A stretch of DNA of 64,000 nt from CAYZED01 sp964477445 (GCA_964477445.1 CAYZED010000008.1:1-64000), one strand, 5' to 3'. Numbered from the stretch's first letter, positions 1 through 9,241 are shown. Notes: generated by a model not told the origin, from the letters alone. Numbers and translations: made by a program.

Positions 1-432
1 CCTTCCGCGTTTCGCTTTCGTGTCCCGCCTCAGCCGACTTGTATATACTATCACACTTTCTTAACCAAACAAATTCCACTTATAGCCCATATATCGAGTT
101 TATCTTCCATATGCTCATTTATCTTCTGTTTACTTTCGATATGCTCTGTATTTCTATGTTTAAAATAAAATTTTTGTGTATTAATATATATAATCATATT
201 TATATTCGTCAATTAATACTGTTCTTAAACAAAATCAAAGAAGACTTAAAATTAGAATACGCTTTATATTATGTAGCTTTTCATCAGTAATACACTTTGT
301 GTAGATATTGTTTCCTATATAATAAGCTTTTTTAGAAGATTACTGCAATGAAAACATCCGTTATTAATATTTTACCTAATTTAAACTAACGAAAAGATTA
401 TGTGAAGTATACAAATGGTATAAGTAACACAT

Positions 433-478
433 TCGTCATTCCAGAATCATAGTAAAACAATCGTCATTCCTGAATAAT
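433..478. promoter_or_regulatory. Two operator-like palindromic repeats upstream of PBP1A
   Basis: Two 18-base blocks, 433-450 and 461-478, start with TCGTCATTCC and continue as a small palindrome ATTCC(A/T)GAAT. They are exactly 28 bases apart, and the second ends at the -35 box of the PBP1A promoter. The arrangement is typical of a pair of regulator sites, but the regulator is unknown. Confidence 0.4.
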
Positions 479-506
479 TGCTTCAATAATTCCATTATGT
501 TATAAT
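478..506 (+). promoter_or_regulatory. Probable sigma-A promoter of the PBP1A gene
   Basis: A TTGCTT -35 box (478-483), a 17-base spacer and a perfect TATAAT -10 box (501-506) lie about 80 bases before the PBP1A start. The promoter probably drives the PBP1A and glycosyltransferase genes, and perhaps spermidine synthase 36 bases further on. Confidence 0.65.
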
Positions 507-584
507 CACAATAATTGTGCACTTAATAAAAACAAGATTTTAAATCAAAAATAATATAGTTTAAACAGATTTTTGGAGGAAAGT

Positions 585-2921
585 ATGGCTAACAATATTT
601 CAAGAAAGTCCACTCGTAGAAGAAAAAAGAAAAAGGCAGGCAGTTTTGTAAGTAGCTCATTACTATTCATTGTTTTTGCACTTTTGCTTTTTGTTATAAG
701 TGTTGGTGTAATAGGTTTAGCAATCGTGTATTCATGGGTTAGTAGTGCTGCGCCATTAGATTACAATGCTATTTTTGATCAAAACCAAACAACTTATATT
801 GTGGATAAAGATAATAAAGTAATTGATGAATTACATTCTAATGAAAACAGAAGTTATGTTAATATTGACAAAGTCCCTCTTAACCTACAAAAAGCTATTG
901 TTGCTATAGAAGATAAGCGCTTCTATGAACACGGCGGCTTTGATCTACGCAGAATGTTCGGAGCATTATTTAATGACATAAAAACTATGAGTAAAAAAGA
1001 AGGTGCTAGCACAATAACTCAACAGTTAATAAAAAATGTTTACTTAAGCCCTGATAAAGCATGGAAACGAAAAATTGTAGAAATATATTATGCTATTCAA
1101 CTAGAAAGAAGATACACCAAACCCAAGATACTAGAAGCATATATGAATACTTTGGCTCTTGGACATAATAACAATGGTGTTCAGGCAGCATCGTTATATT
1201 ATTTTGGAAAGAATGTTTGGAGCCTAAATCTAGCCGAAAGTGCAATGTTGGCTGGCATAACGAGAAATCCGAGTTTTTATTCTCCAATTAAATATTTTGA
1301 CCATGCTAAATCAAGACAAGAGCTTGTTTTGAAAGAAATGTTTAATCAAGGTGAAATCATTAAAGAAGAATATGATACAGCCGTCGCTTTTAAAATCAAA
1401 TTACTTAGAGTAAGTAAACAACAAGTTAAAACATCATATTTTTCAGATATGGTCATTAGTGATGTACTCGATGCATTTGTTACAAAACTAGGTATGACAA
1501 GTGAAGAAGCAAAATCAAAACTCTATAACGGAGGTCTTAGAATTGTTTCCACTATCGATCCAAAAATGCAAACTGCTGTAGAAAAGGTATTCGAAAATAA
1601 AGCTAATTTTCCTTCAAGTATGACTGATAAAAATGGAGTTATTCAACCGCAATCTGCTTTTGTACTTATTGAGAATGGTACAGGAAATGTAAAAGCCATT
1701 ATGGGTGGTAGATCAACTAATACAATAAGAGGTCTAAATAGAGCAACTCAGTCTAAAAGACAACCAGGTTCATCTATTAAACCTTTATCTGTTTATGCTC
1801 CAGCGATTGAATCTGGATATTCCCCTGCTTCTATTATTTTAGATGCACCAACGAGTTTTGGCAGTTTTAAACCAAGTAACGTTGACGGTAAATTCAGAGG
1901 ATATATGACTATCAGATCAGCTATTACTCAATCGGTAAATATCATTGCAATCAAACTTGTTAATATGATGGGTGTTGAAAAATCGGCAGAATACCTGAGA
2001 AAATTTCATATTAACTCTTTAATTTTAGATAACAGTGTGCAGCCAAATGATATGAATCTATCCTCAATGGCATTAGGCGGAGTTTCAGTCGGTGTAAAGC
2101 CTATTGAAATGGCAGCTGCGTATAGTGCATTCCCGAATCAAGGAATTTATGTTAAGCCTATTTCTTTCACAAAAATTCTTGATAAAAGTGGAAACCTTCT
2201 TTTTGAAAACAATCCTGAATCAGATCGAGTACTTGATGAAAAAGCCGCATTTATAATGGTTAGTATGATGCAAGATGTTGTAAAATACGGAACAGCTACT
2301 AATGCTAAGCTTTACGGCATCCCTGCCGCTGGAAAAACAGGAACAACTACTAATAATAATGATATTTGGTTTATAGGATACACTCCTTATTTTACTGGTG
2401 CAGTTTGGATGGGATATGACGAACCAAGATCTACTGGATCATATGGCGGTGTTTATCCAGCAAAAATTTGGAAATTAGTAATGACTGAAATCCATAAAGG
2501 TTTACCAAAAAAATCTTTCCCTACAGTTGATGTTCAAAGAGTTACAGTATGCAAAGATTCAGGACTTTTACCAGGCCCATACTGCGCAAGCGATACACGC
2601 GGTAGTCGTTTGATAACTGATTATTTTATGCCAGGCACTATCCCAAATACAACTTGTGACGTTCATGTAGAAGCTCAAATTTGTACTGTCAGCGGAAGGC
2701 TCGCAACCGAATTTTGTCCACAAGATAGTATAATATCAAAAGTTTTTATTCAACGAAAAGAAACACTCCAAAAGGGTAGCCGACTGCTAGATGACTTGTA
2801 CGTATTGCCAACCAAATTTTGTAATATACATACCTCCGCACCAATTGTTGAGCCATCTCCATCAATTCAACCAACTATTACACCAACTGTTACACCAACA
2901 GTAACACCGGAGGAAAAATGA
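585..2921 (+). CDS. Class A penicillin-binding protein (PBP1A family)
   Basis: Bifunctional peptidoglycan synthase that polymerises lipid II and cross-links the glycan strands outside the membrane. After a basic N-terminus there is one membrane segment (about residues 20-48). A GT51 glycosyltransferase domain follows, with the catalytic-region motifs EDKRFYEHGG and GASTITQQLIKN. The transpeptidase domain has SSIK (about residue 395), SVN (about 448) and KTGT (about 582). The C-terminus carries two Cys-paired segments and a Pro/Thr tail, similar in style to the LCP protein tail at 15.4 kb. I chose ATG 585 because GGAGGA ends 4 bases before it; a TTG 12 bases upstream lies inside that ribosome binding site. 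The protein is 778 aa, normal for the family. Its stop overlaps the next start (ATGA). Confidence 0.95.
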   Translation: MANNISRKSTRRRKKKKAGSFVSSSLLFIVFALLLFVISVGVIGLAIVYSWVSSAAPLDYNAIFDQNQTTYIVDKDNKVIDELHSNENRSYVNIDKVPLNLQKAIVAIEDKRFYEHGGFDLRRMFGALFNDIKTMSKKEGASTITQQLIKNVYLSPDKAWKRKIVEIYYAIQLERRYTKPKILEAYMNTLALGHNNNGVQAASLYYFGKNVWSLNLAESAMLAGITRNPSFYSPIKYFDHAKSRQELVLKEMFNQGEIIKEEYDTAVAFKIKLLRVSKQQVKTSYFSDMVISDVLDAFVTKLGMTSEEAKSKLYNGGLRIVSTIDPKMQTAVEKVFENKANFPSSMTDKNGVIQPQSAFVLIENGTGNVKAIMGGRSTNTIRGLNRATQSKRQPGSSIKPLSVYAPAIESGYSPASIILDAPTSFGSFKPSNVDGKFRGYMTIRSAITQSVNIIAIKLVNMMGVEKSAEYLRKFHINSLILDNSVQPNDMNLSSMALGGVSVGVKPIEMAAAYSAFPNQGIYVKPISFTKILDKSGNLLFENNPESDRVLDEKAAFIMVSMMQDVVKYGTATNAKLYGIPAAGKTGTTTNNNDIWFIGYTPYFTGAVWMGYDEPRSTGSYGGVYPAKIWKLVMTEIHKGLPKKSFPTVDVQRVTVCKDSGLLPGPYCASDTRGSRLITDYFMPGTIPNTTCDVHVEAQICTVSGRLATEFCPQDSIISKVFIQRKETLQKGSRLLDDLYVLPTKFCNIHTSAPIVEPSPSIQPTITPTVTPTVTPEEK

Positions 2922-4051
2922 ACATACTTTTATTTTCAGTGTCTATTGGTCATGGACACGATCAAGTAGCTCATACAATTAGTCAAGAGTTCCTTAGTTC
3001 TGTGCCTAATTGTAGAGTAAAAGTAAAAAATACGCTAAAAATGTTAAACCCTATTTTAGATAAGGTTTTGCTTGAAAGTTACATGAATATTATAAAATTT
3101 TATCCAAAAGCCTGGGGTGCATTATACGACAGAACAAACACGAAAGAATCATTTATAGATATTAATGATATTTCAAGTACTCTTTTTAAAGGCAAGTTAA
3201 AAAAAGAAATTGAATCTTTTAAACCTAGTGTTATTATTTGTACACATCCTTTTCCTACTGCAATTATGGCTAGTTTAAAATCAAAAAATAAAATAGATAT
3301 CCCTATAGTTTCAGTTATAACTGACTTCAATGTTCACATATCTTACTTAAATGATTTTGTTGATCATTATATAATCGCGAGTGAAAATCTAAAATATGAT
3401 TTAATAGAATATGGAATCAAAGAAGATCGAATTTTACCACTCGGCATTCCCATTCGTTCGATTTTCAATTTACCTATTGATAGACAAGAAGTATGTGACA
3501 GACTAGGGTTGATAAATAAAAGAACTATACTTGTAATGGGCGGTGGACTTGGCCTTGGACAAATAAGCAAAGTCGTTTTAAAAATGGATGAAATCCTAGA
3601 AAATATACAAATTATTGCAGTCGCTGGCAGAAATGCTAAACTCGAAAAGACTTTAAAAAATCTTAATTTAAAGAATGATTTCAAAGTATATGGATTTGTA
3701 AATAATATACACGAGCTCATGGAAATTTCCGATTGTATAATCAGTAAGCCTGGCGGTGTCACATCAGCAGAAATTTTAGCTAAACAGAAACCTCTTATTA
3801 TTTTTTCTCCTCTGCCAGGACATGAGTTCGAAAATACTGAATTCTTAATGAATTCAGGCACTGCTCTTTCTACAGAGAACATTGATAAGATTCCACATTT
3901 AGTTAAACAATTATTAAATTCTGAAAAAAGAGTTCTTTGTATAAAAGAAATGGCAATAGAAATTGCGAAACCTTTTGCTACCCAATCCTTAAAAGAAATG
4001 TTATTAAGTAAATACGATACCAGAAACGCAATAAGTAAAGACAATACGTAA
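2918..4051 (+). CDS. Glycolipid glycosyltransferase, MGDG synthase/UgtP family
   Basis: GT28-type glycosyltransferase that probably adds a sugar to diacylglycerol on the inner membrane face, making glycolipids used as membrane lipid or lipoteichoic acid anchor. The N-terminus has the acceptor-side motif IGHGHDQVAHTI, typical of MGDG synthase and UgtP (MurG relatives show GGH). HPFP and the TDFNVH segment follow. The C-terminal nucleotide-sugar site has MGGGLGLG and the long stretch with SKPGGVTSAE and PGHEFENTEFL, again typical of this family. At 377 aa it is full length. The start overlaps the PBP1A stop by 4 bases and uses a GGAGG inside the PBP1A gene, so the two are translationally coupled. 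The exact sugar and acceptor cannot be read from sequence. Confidence 0.85.
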   Translation: MNILLFSVSIGHGHDQVAHTISQEFLSSVPNCRVKVKNTLKMLNPILDKVLLESYMNIIKFYPKAWGALYDRTNTKESFIDINDISSTLFKGKLKKEIESFKPSVIICTHPFPTAIMASLKSKNKIDIPIVSVITDFNVHISYLNDFVDHYIIASENLKYDLIEYGIKEDRILPLGIPIRSIFNLPIDRQEVCDRLGLINKRTILVMGGGLGLGQISKVVLKMDEILENIQIIAVAGRNAKLEKTLKNLNLKNDFKVYGFVNNIHELMEISDCIISKPGGVTSAEILAKQKPLIIFSPLPGHEFENTEFLMNSGTALSTENIDKIPHLVKQLLNSEKRVLCIKEMAIEIAKPFATQSLKEMLLSKYDTRNAISKDNT

Positions 4052-4086
4052 GTATAGTTAAGTAAACACGATAGAGGAGTTTGTAA

Positions 4087-4917
4087 ATGGAACTTTGGCT
4101 TAAAGAAATGCAGATTGAGAATGCTGCAATGACCTATAAAATTAAAGAAACACTTCATAGAGAGAAATCCGAATTTCAAGATTTGGCCATTTTAGATACT
4201 TATGAATTTGGAAGAATGCTTGTACTTGATGGGATTGTTCAGACAACTATAAAAGACGAATTCGTTTATCACGAAATGATTTCACATCTCCCTCTATTTA
4301 CTCATCCAAACCCAAAGAAAGTTCTAGTCGTGGGTGGTGGCGATGGCGGTGTCATAAGAGAAGTATTAAAACATAAATCAGTTGAAAAAGCAGTTTTATG
4401 TGAAATTGATAAGTTAGTCGTTGAAATGTCAAAAAAGTTTTTACCAGAGATATCATGTTCTCTTGATGATGATCGCTGCGAAGTTTTTATCGGTGACGGT
4501 TTAAAGTATGTTGTAGAACATAAAAATGAATTTGACGTAATTATTGTAGATTCTACTGATCCTTTTGGAGCTGCTGAGGGTCTCTTTAATATTAATTTCT
4601 ATAAAGCTTTATATGAGTGTTTGACTGAAGATGGCATTTTTGTGGCTCAAACTGAAACCCCATTTTATTTGCCAGAAACAGTAAAATCAATTTATAACGA
4701 TATAAAAAAAGCTTTCCCGATTACTAGAATGTATATGGCATCAATTCCTACCTACCCTGGTTCCTTGTGGAGTTTTACAATGGGTTCAAAAAAATTCGAT
4801 CCACTTATTATTGATACTATTGTCATTCCAAATGACATTGAGACTAAATATTTTCACAGAGAGTTATTCAGGGCAAGTTTTGTGTTACCCAAATATGTTA
4901 TGGAATTAACTAAGTAA
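4087..4917 (+). CDS. speE: Spermidine synthase
   Basis: Transfers the aminopropyl group of decarboxylated S-adenosylmethionine to putrescine, giving spermidine and 5'-methylthioadenosine. The 276-aa protein has the N-terminal strand domain followed by a Rossmann fold with VVGGGDGGVIREVL (nucleoside binding) and the catalytic-loop motif DSTDPFGAAEGLF, where the usual family sequence is DSTDPxGPAxxLF. Later YPGSLWSFT matches the family C-terminus. The start is supported by GAGGAG 9 bases upstream. It sits in front of an Orn/Lys/Arg decarboxylase, and the phosphorylase that removes methylthioadenosine lies at 8.4 kb on the other strand, so the neighbourhood is consistent with polyamine synthesis and salvage. 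Confidence 0.93.
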   Translation: MELWLKEMQIENAAMTYKIKETLHREKSEFQDLAILDTYEFGRMLVLDGIVQTTIKDEFVYHEMISHLPLFTHPNPKKVLVVGGGDGGVIREVLKHKSVEKAVLCEIDKLVVEMSKKFLPEISCSLDDDRCEVFIGDGLKYVVEHKNEFDVIIVDSTDPFGAAEGLFNINFYKALYECLTEDGIFVAQTETPFYLPETVKSIYNDIKKAFPITRMYMASIPTYPGSLWSFTMGSKKFDPLIIDTIVIPNDIETKYFHRELFRASFVLPKYVMELTK

Positions 4918-5006
4918 TCGAAATCCATAGCAATCTTAAGAAAAACAGAGAATTTAAAAGGAATAATAAATCTATATTAATTAACTGTAAAAATTCAAAT
5001 TGCTTA

Positions 5007-5035
5007 TTGATTTAGGACGAAATTTGACCTATAAT
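5007..5035 (+). promoter_or_regulatory. Probable promoter of the decarboxylase gene
   Basis: TTGATT (5007-5012), a 17-base spacer and a perfect TATAAT (5030-5035) lie 45 bases before the decarboxylase start. This suggests the decarboxylase is transcribed separately from speE. Confidence 0.6.
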
Positions 5036-5079
5036 TAGTTTGAATTTTAAGAACTTGTTTCAATAAGGATGGTGCAATT

Positions 5080-6552
5080 ATGTATAAATTAGATCAAACA
5101 CAAACTCCTCTTTATGATGCTCTTATGGAGTATCATAATAATGATACAGTCCCTTTTCATGTTCCCGGTCATAAAAAAGGCGTTGGTGTAGAAAAGAGAT
5201 TTAGAGAATTTATTGGTGATAACGCTTTTTCAATTGATGTTACCATTTTCAAGCAGGTTGATAGTTTACACAAACCTACTGGTCCTATTAAATTAGCACA
5301 AGAATTAGCTGCAGAAGCATATAACGCAGATGCTACTTTGTTTTGTGTACATGGAACGTCTGGTGCGATTCAAGCAATGATAATGTCAGTTGTTACTGAG
5401 GGTGAAAAAATTATTATCCCAAGAAATGTTCATAAATCTGTTACTGCAGGCGTTATTCTATCTGGATCATATCCCATTTATATGAACCCTGAAATCGATT
5501 CTGATGGTGGTTTTGCTCTAAATGTAACTCCTGAAACTGTTAAAAAAACATTAGAATTGAACCCTGACACGAAGGCTGTTTTAATTGCTAATCCAACTTA
5601 TTACGGCGTAGCTACAGATGTTGAATCTATTGCAAAAATCGTTCATGGTTATGGTATTCCTCTTATAGTTGATGAAGCTCATGGTCCACATCTTAGGTTC
5701 ACTAACCGCCTCCCTGTTTCCAGTATGGATGCAGGAGCAGATATTTGCGCCCAATCAACTCATAAAATCGTTGGTTCATTAACTCAAAGTTCTATGCTAC
5801 AAATTAAAAAAGGATTTGTGGATATAAATAGAGTTAAAACAAACCTTAGTTTACTACAGACAACAAGCCCTTCATATATTCTTCTTGCTTCTTTGGATTG
5901 TACAAGAAAACAACTCGCACTTGAAGGTCGAGAATTAATTGACTATGCGATTGAGCTTTCTACATATGCTAGAAACGAAATTAATAAAATAAATGGTTTG
6001 TATTGCTTTGGTAAAGAAATTCTTAATAAAAAAGGCGCTTTTTCCTGGGATTCCACCAAAGTTTTAATTACTTGTAAAGACCTCGGTATAACTGGTTATG
6101 ACTTAGAACGAATTCTTGCAGAAGAATATTTTATTCAACTTGAAATGGCCGACATGTATAATGCATTAGCTGTAATGTCTTATGGCGATACACAAGAATC
6201 TGTCGATAAATTGATAAATGCACTAAAAGAAATTAGTGCAGATCAAACAAATAAAGTTTCAAAAAAGATTACTGTAATTGATGTACCTGCTATCCCTGAA
6301 ACGGCGCTCACACCGAGAGAAGCATTTAATAGTTCTACAGCTACATTACCATTAGTTGATTCAGTTGGACTAATTAGTGCCGAATTTTTAATGGCGTATC
6401 CACCTGGTATCCCAGTTCTTTGTCCAGGAGAAATCATCACTAAAGAAATAGTAGATTACGTTCAAGCAATGAAAGCATCTGGGCTCTACGTTCAAGGAAC
6501 AGCTGACCCTGAAGTTAATTTCATAAATATAGTAACAGATTCTAGCTATTAA
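5080..6552 (+). CDS. Orn/Lys/Arg decarboxylase family protein (arginine decarboxylase-like)
   Basis: Fold-type I PLP enzyme of the short (about 490 aa) Gram-positive Orn/Lys/Arg decarboxylase group, which includes SpeA of Bacillus. Visible features are HVPGHKKG near the N-terminus, the PLP Asp region VDEAHGPHL (about residue 200), the Schiff-base lysine in STHK (about residue 229) and the C-terminal domain with YPPGIPVLCPGE. It should make the diamine (or agmatine) that feeds polyamine synthesis; its position right after spermidine synthase supports this. No agmatinase gene is in the window, so whether the substrate is arginine, lysine or ornithine is open. A terminator follows directly. Confidence 0.85.
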   Translation: MYKLDQTQTPLYDALMEYHNNDTVPFHVPGHKKGVGVEKRFREFIGDNAFSIDVTIFKQVDSLHKPTGPIKLAQELAAEAYNADATLFCVHGTSGAIQAMIMSVVTEGEKIIIPRNVHKSVTAGVILSGSYPIYMNPEIDSDGGFALNVTPETVKKTLELNPDTKAVLIANPTYYGVATDVESIAKIVHGYGIPLIVDEAHGPHLRFTNRLPVSSMDAGADICAQSTHKIVGSLTQSSMLQIKKGFVDINRVKTNLSLLQTTSPSYILLASLDCTRKQLALEGRELIDYAIELSTYARNEINKINGLYCFGKEILNKKGAFSWDSTKVLITCKDLGITGYDLERILAEEYFIQLEMADMYNALAVMSYGDTQESVDKLINALKEISADQTNKVSKKITVIDVPAIPETALTPREAFNSSTATLPLVDSVGLISAEFLMAYPPGIPVLCPGEIITKEIVDYVQAMKASGLYVQGTADPEVNFINIVTDSSY

Positions 6553-6571
6553 GTTTAGATTGAGATAACTT

Positions 6572-6596
6572 GCGGTTCATTGAGAGCCGCTTTTTT
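6572..6596 (+). terminator. Rho-independent terminator after the decarboxylase gene
   Basis: GCGGTTC (6572-6578) pairs with GAGCCGC (6584-6590), including one G-T wobble, around a 5-base loop, and is followed by six T. It lies 20 bases after the decarboxylase stop. Confidence 0.8.
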
Positions 6597-6643
6597 CTGA
6601 AAATTTCTGATAAATTATTTTTTATTTGGAGGTTTAAAAACAC

Positions 6644-7627
6644 ATGAAAAGAATTTTAATTGTTTTTACTGGTGGAACTATTTCTATGACGAAAGATGAT
6701 AATATTGGTGCTAATGTCCCTTCTATGAACGGACAAGATATTTTAAATATGACACCAGGCATTAACAAAATAGCTGAAATAGATTTTCTCGATTTTAGCA
6801 TGATTCCCGGCCCTCATATTACACCTCAAATTATGCTTCATCTTTCACATACTATTCAAGAAAAAATTGAATCTGGGCCATATGATGGCGTTGTCGTAAC
6901 GCACGGTACTGATACACTTGAAGAAACAGCATATTTGGTCGACTTAACATACAAAGGAATAAAACCCATAGTATTTCTTGGTGCATTAAAGAGCAGCTCT
7001 GAATTGGGCTGGGACGGGCCTGAAAATCTAATTTCTTCTGTTTTCACAGCAGCCTCAGATGAAGCTTATAACAGAGGCGTTATGGTTGTTATGAATAATG
7101 AAATTCATTCTGCAATCCAAGTAACAAAAACTAATACACATACACTTGATACCTTTAAAAGCAAAGATTTTGGACCAATCGGCTACATTGATAATGATAA
7201 AGTGATATTTTATTATAATTACACAAAAAGAGATTACTATGACATAAAAAAAATCGAAAATGATGTTGCACTTATAAAATGTGGCTGTGGAATGGATGAC
7301 AGGTTATTAAAATATTCTGTCGACTGCGGTTATCAAGGAATAGTTATTGAGGGTATGGGGCGCGGTAATATTCCCCCTGGTATGGTAACTGGAGTAGAAT
7401 ATGCCGTAAAAAAAGGAATCCCTATAATACTTGTTTCGAGGTGCTTAATGGGAAGAGTTTCTGATGTTTATGGATATAAAGGCGCTGGAAAAGAATTAAC
7501 TAATATGGGGGTAATTCTTGGTGATAATCTTCCTGGACACAAAGCTAGAATTAAACTTCTTGTTATGCTAGAAATCACAAAAGATCCAAAAAAATTAAAA
7601 GATATGTTTGAAAAAGGATTCTATTAA
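6644..7627 (+). CDS. L-asparaginase
   Basis: Hydrolyses asparagine to aspartate and ammonia. The 327-aa protein shows both asparaginase/glutaminase signatures: FTGGTISM near the N-terminus, with the catalytic Thr, and THGTDTLEETAYLVDL around residue 86, which holds the second catalytic Thr and the Asp. The C-terminal small domain (VIEGMGRGNIPP, then VSRCLMGRV) is complete. There is no signal peptide, so the enzyme is cytoplasmic. The start has a good GGAGG. The gene stands alone between two terminators and probably serves amino-acid catabolism, consistent with the fermentation genes at 12-15 kb. Confidence 0.92.
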   Translation: MKRILIVFTGGTISMTKDDNIGANVPSMNGQDILNMTPGINKIAEIDFLDFSMIPGPHITPQIMLHLSHTIQEKIESGPYDGVVVTHGTDTLEETAYLVDLTYKGIKPIVFLGALKSSSELGWDGPENLISSVFTAASDEAYNRGVMVVMNNEIHSAIQVTKTNTHTLDTFKSKDFGPIGYIDNDKVIFYYNYTKRDYYDIKKIENDVALIKCGCGMDDRLLKYSVDCGYQGIVIEGMGRGNIPPGMVTGVEYAVKKGIPIILVSRCLMGRVSDVYGYKGAGKELTNMGVILGDNLPGHKARIKLLVMLEITKDPKKLKDMFEKGFY

Positions 7628-7651
7628 AAAAAGCGGCTTCGGCCGCTTTTT
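7628..7651 (+). terminator. Rho-independent terminator after asparaginase
   Basis: AAAAAGCGGC-TTCG-GCCGCTTTTT directly follows the stop codon: a GC stem with a stable TTCG tetraloop and a T run. The symmetrical A and T flanks could let it work on both strands. Confidence 0.9.
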
Positions 7652-7680
7652 CACGTAAGTAAATACTGGATATTAGAATG

Positions 7681-7716
7681 AATTGCGATTTCGAAAAAAG
7701 TATATTTTTCGCAATT
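7681..7716 (-). terminator. Hairpin after the guanylate kinase-like gene, possible terminator
   Basis: AATTGCGA (7681-7688) pairs with TCGCAATT (7709-7716), with A and T runs inside that can pair further. It lies just past the stop of the minus-strand kinase gene. It lacks a clean T tail, so the terminator call is uncertain. Confidence 0.4.
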
Positions 7717-7725
7717 TAGAACTTC

Positions 7726-8303
7726 TTATTTTAATTCAAAAATAGTCTTCTTAATTTCGTTATAACATGTATTAATATCTTTGTTCGAAAAATAATATTT
7801 TATATCAGCTTCTTCTAATTTTTCCATACTATAATCTTTACCATCTGCTAAGAACCTTCTACACATTTCGTCATAATTTGGTTCGGTTTGGTTTCTTTCA
7901 CGAGATAGTGCCCTCGACAGTCTCTCACCATCATCTACTTCTAAATATATAGGTATTACTAAGTTTTTATTAAAATAGTTTCTTAGATTCCTATAAGCTT
8001 CAAGAGTGGTAACGTAAATATAATCAAATTTTTCTAAATCTATTTTTCCATCATCAATCGTGCAGTAATGCCAAATACCGTTAATAGTGTCATACTTCCT
8101 AGATTCGATGATTTTGCCTTGATTAGAAAACTCATCAAGTTGTTTCAAATTAATAAAAAAATAATCAATTCCATCGAATTCTCCAAATCTAATAGGTCTT
8201 GTTGTATAAGGAATTATCGGAATTAGCGATAGTTCAGAATCACCCTTAAGAAGTNNNNNNNNNNTGAAGAGCTTTTTCCCATTAAGCAAAATACTTTTCC
8301 CAT
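7726..8303 (-). CDS. Guanylate kinase-like protein, P-loop region lost in an assembly gap
   Basis: Guanylate kinase-like domain protein. The N-terminus starts at ATG 8303 (GGAGGG 5 bases upstream) and reads MGKVFCLMGKSSS, the beginning of a P-loop, then runs into the 10-N gap at 8255-8264. After the gap the protein continues with IPYTTRPIR (the GMP-binding region motif), GIDYFF and the lid region with SRERNQTEPN. The two parts are in different frames across the gap: the true gap must be 2 modulo 3 in length, about 23 bases if the usual GKDT segment is missing. The gap, not a mutation, therefore breaks the frame. It lies 65 bases after mtnP on the same strand. Confidence 0.8.
8255..8264. other. 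Assembly gap (10 N) in the guanylate kinase-like gene
   Basis: Ten N. The real gap hides the end of the P-loop; frame analysis of the flanks requires a length of 2 modulo 3, so 10 is a placeholder. Confidence 0.95.
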
Positions 8304-8368
8304 TTTCCCTCCATTTATATTAATCTAATGAATTATAATACATCATTCTCTCTATATTGTAATTCTCT

Positions 8369-9142
8369 CTATATTGAAATCTTTTCTATCATCCTGTATA
8401 AGAGTCTTTTAACTTTATCTACGTTGTCATTAAATACCTTTGTGACTGCCTCATGGCTAACAGGCTCAATGGTTGGATCATCATCAAGACCTGCATCAAA
8501 GTCTGTTACAAGCGCAATATTTGCATATGGTATTTCTAATTCCTTTGCTAACATAACTTCTGGATACTGTGTCATGTTAATAACATCCCACCCCATTTTA
8601 CTGAACCAACGGCTTTCAGCCTTAGTGGAGAATCTAGGCCCTTGTATTACCACCACTGTACCTTGATCATGAACTGGAATTCCGAGTTCTCGGCAAGTTT
8701 CAGAAGCCAAAGTTCTCATTGACTTATCATATGCTTCAGCTGGACTTACATGTGTGGTTATTGGTCCATCAAAATAAGTATCTTTTCTTCCCCAAGTTCT
8801 ATCAATGAATTGATCTGTAATAACAAAATCTCCAGGCTTGAAATCAGCTCTTAAGCTCCCTGATGCATTTGGTGCAATTATACATTTAACGCCTAGCATT
8901 TTCATAGCATAAATGTTTGCTCTGTAATTGATCATATGCGGCGGCAATTGATGTTCTTTTCCATGTCTAGGAAGAAACGCAACCGTCTTATCTCCTATTT
9001 TTGCGATAGCAAGCTTATCACTAGGTTTTCCATAAGGAGTTTCAATTTCAACTTCTTGAACATTTTCTAAAAAACTATAAAAGCCCGAACCTCCAAACAC
9101 TCCAATATCAGCCGTGTAATTAGTCGTAAATTCATTTTCCAT
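8369..9142 (-). CDS. mtnP: S-methyl-5'-thioadenosine phosphorylase
   Basis: Phosphorolyses methylthioadenosine to adenine and methylthioribose-1-phosphate, removing the inhibitory by-product of spermidine synthase. The 257-aa protein has the phosphate-loop GGSGFYSF, then PRHGKEHQLPPHMINYRANI (a long family signature), NASGSLR, GPRFSTKAESRWF and MTQYPEVMLAKE, which form the nucleoside pocket of the PNP/MTAP superfamily. Methionine-salvage PNP relatives look similar, so methylthioinosine or purine nucleosides are possible alternatives. GAGGAG stands 8 bases before the start. It faces the polyamine genes from the opposite strand. Confidence 0.9.
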   Translation of the reverse strand: MENEFTTNYTADIGVFGGSGFYSFLENVQEVEIETPYGKPSDKLAIAKIGDKTVAFLPRHGKEHQLPPHMINYRANIYAMKMLGVKCIIAPNASGSLRADFKPGDFVITDQFIDRTWGRKDTYFDGPITTHVSPAEAYDKSMRTLASETCRELGIPVHDQGTVVVIQGPRFSTKAESRWFSKMGWDVINMTQYPEVMLAKELEIPYANIALVTDFDAGLDDDPTIEPVSHEAVTKVFNDNVDKVKRLLYRMIEKISI

Positions 9143-9241
9143 TTTATCTACTCCTCGTTTCTTTTTTTATAGTTCTTATTTATTAGTTTTATATTATATG
9201 TTTAATTCTACTTATTAGTTTTTACTATATATTTTTAAATT

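Larger units (their letters stand above)
1..584. other. Upstream region without a supported gene
   Basis: No gene is supported in this stretch. The first 40 bases are clearly richer in GC than what follows and look like the edge of something that continues to the left of the window; I cannot name it. Positions 40-430 are AT-rich and contain only an unconvincing ORF (39-290) rich in Ile, Tyr and Phe, without a ribosome binding site. The end of the region carries the promoter and two operator-like repeats of the PBP1A gene. Confidence 0.5.

Noticed and set aside
39..290. 83-aa open frame at the left edge
   Set aside because: Composition (Ile/Tyr/Phe/Leu) follows AT-rich DNA; no ribosome binding site and no family resemblance.
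3367..4179. 270-aa open frame on the minus strand over the glycosyltransferase and spermidine synthase
   Set aside because: It is antisense to two clear genes, has biased Phe/Ser/Ile composition and no ribosome binding site.
8328..8666. 112-aa plus-strand open frame over mtnP
   Set aside because: Shadow of the methylthioadenosine phosphorylase gene.
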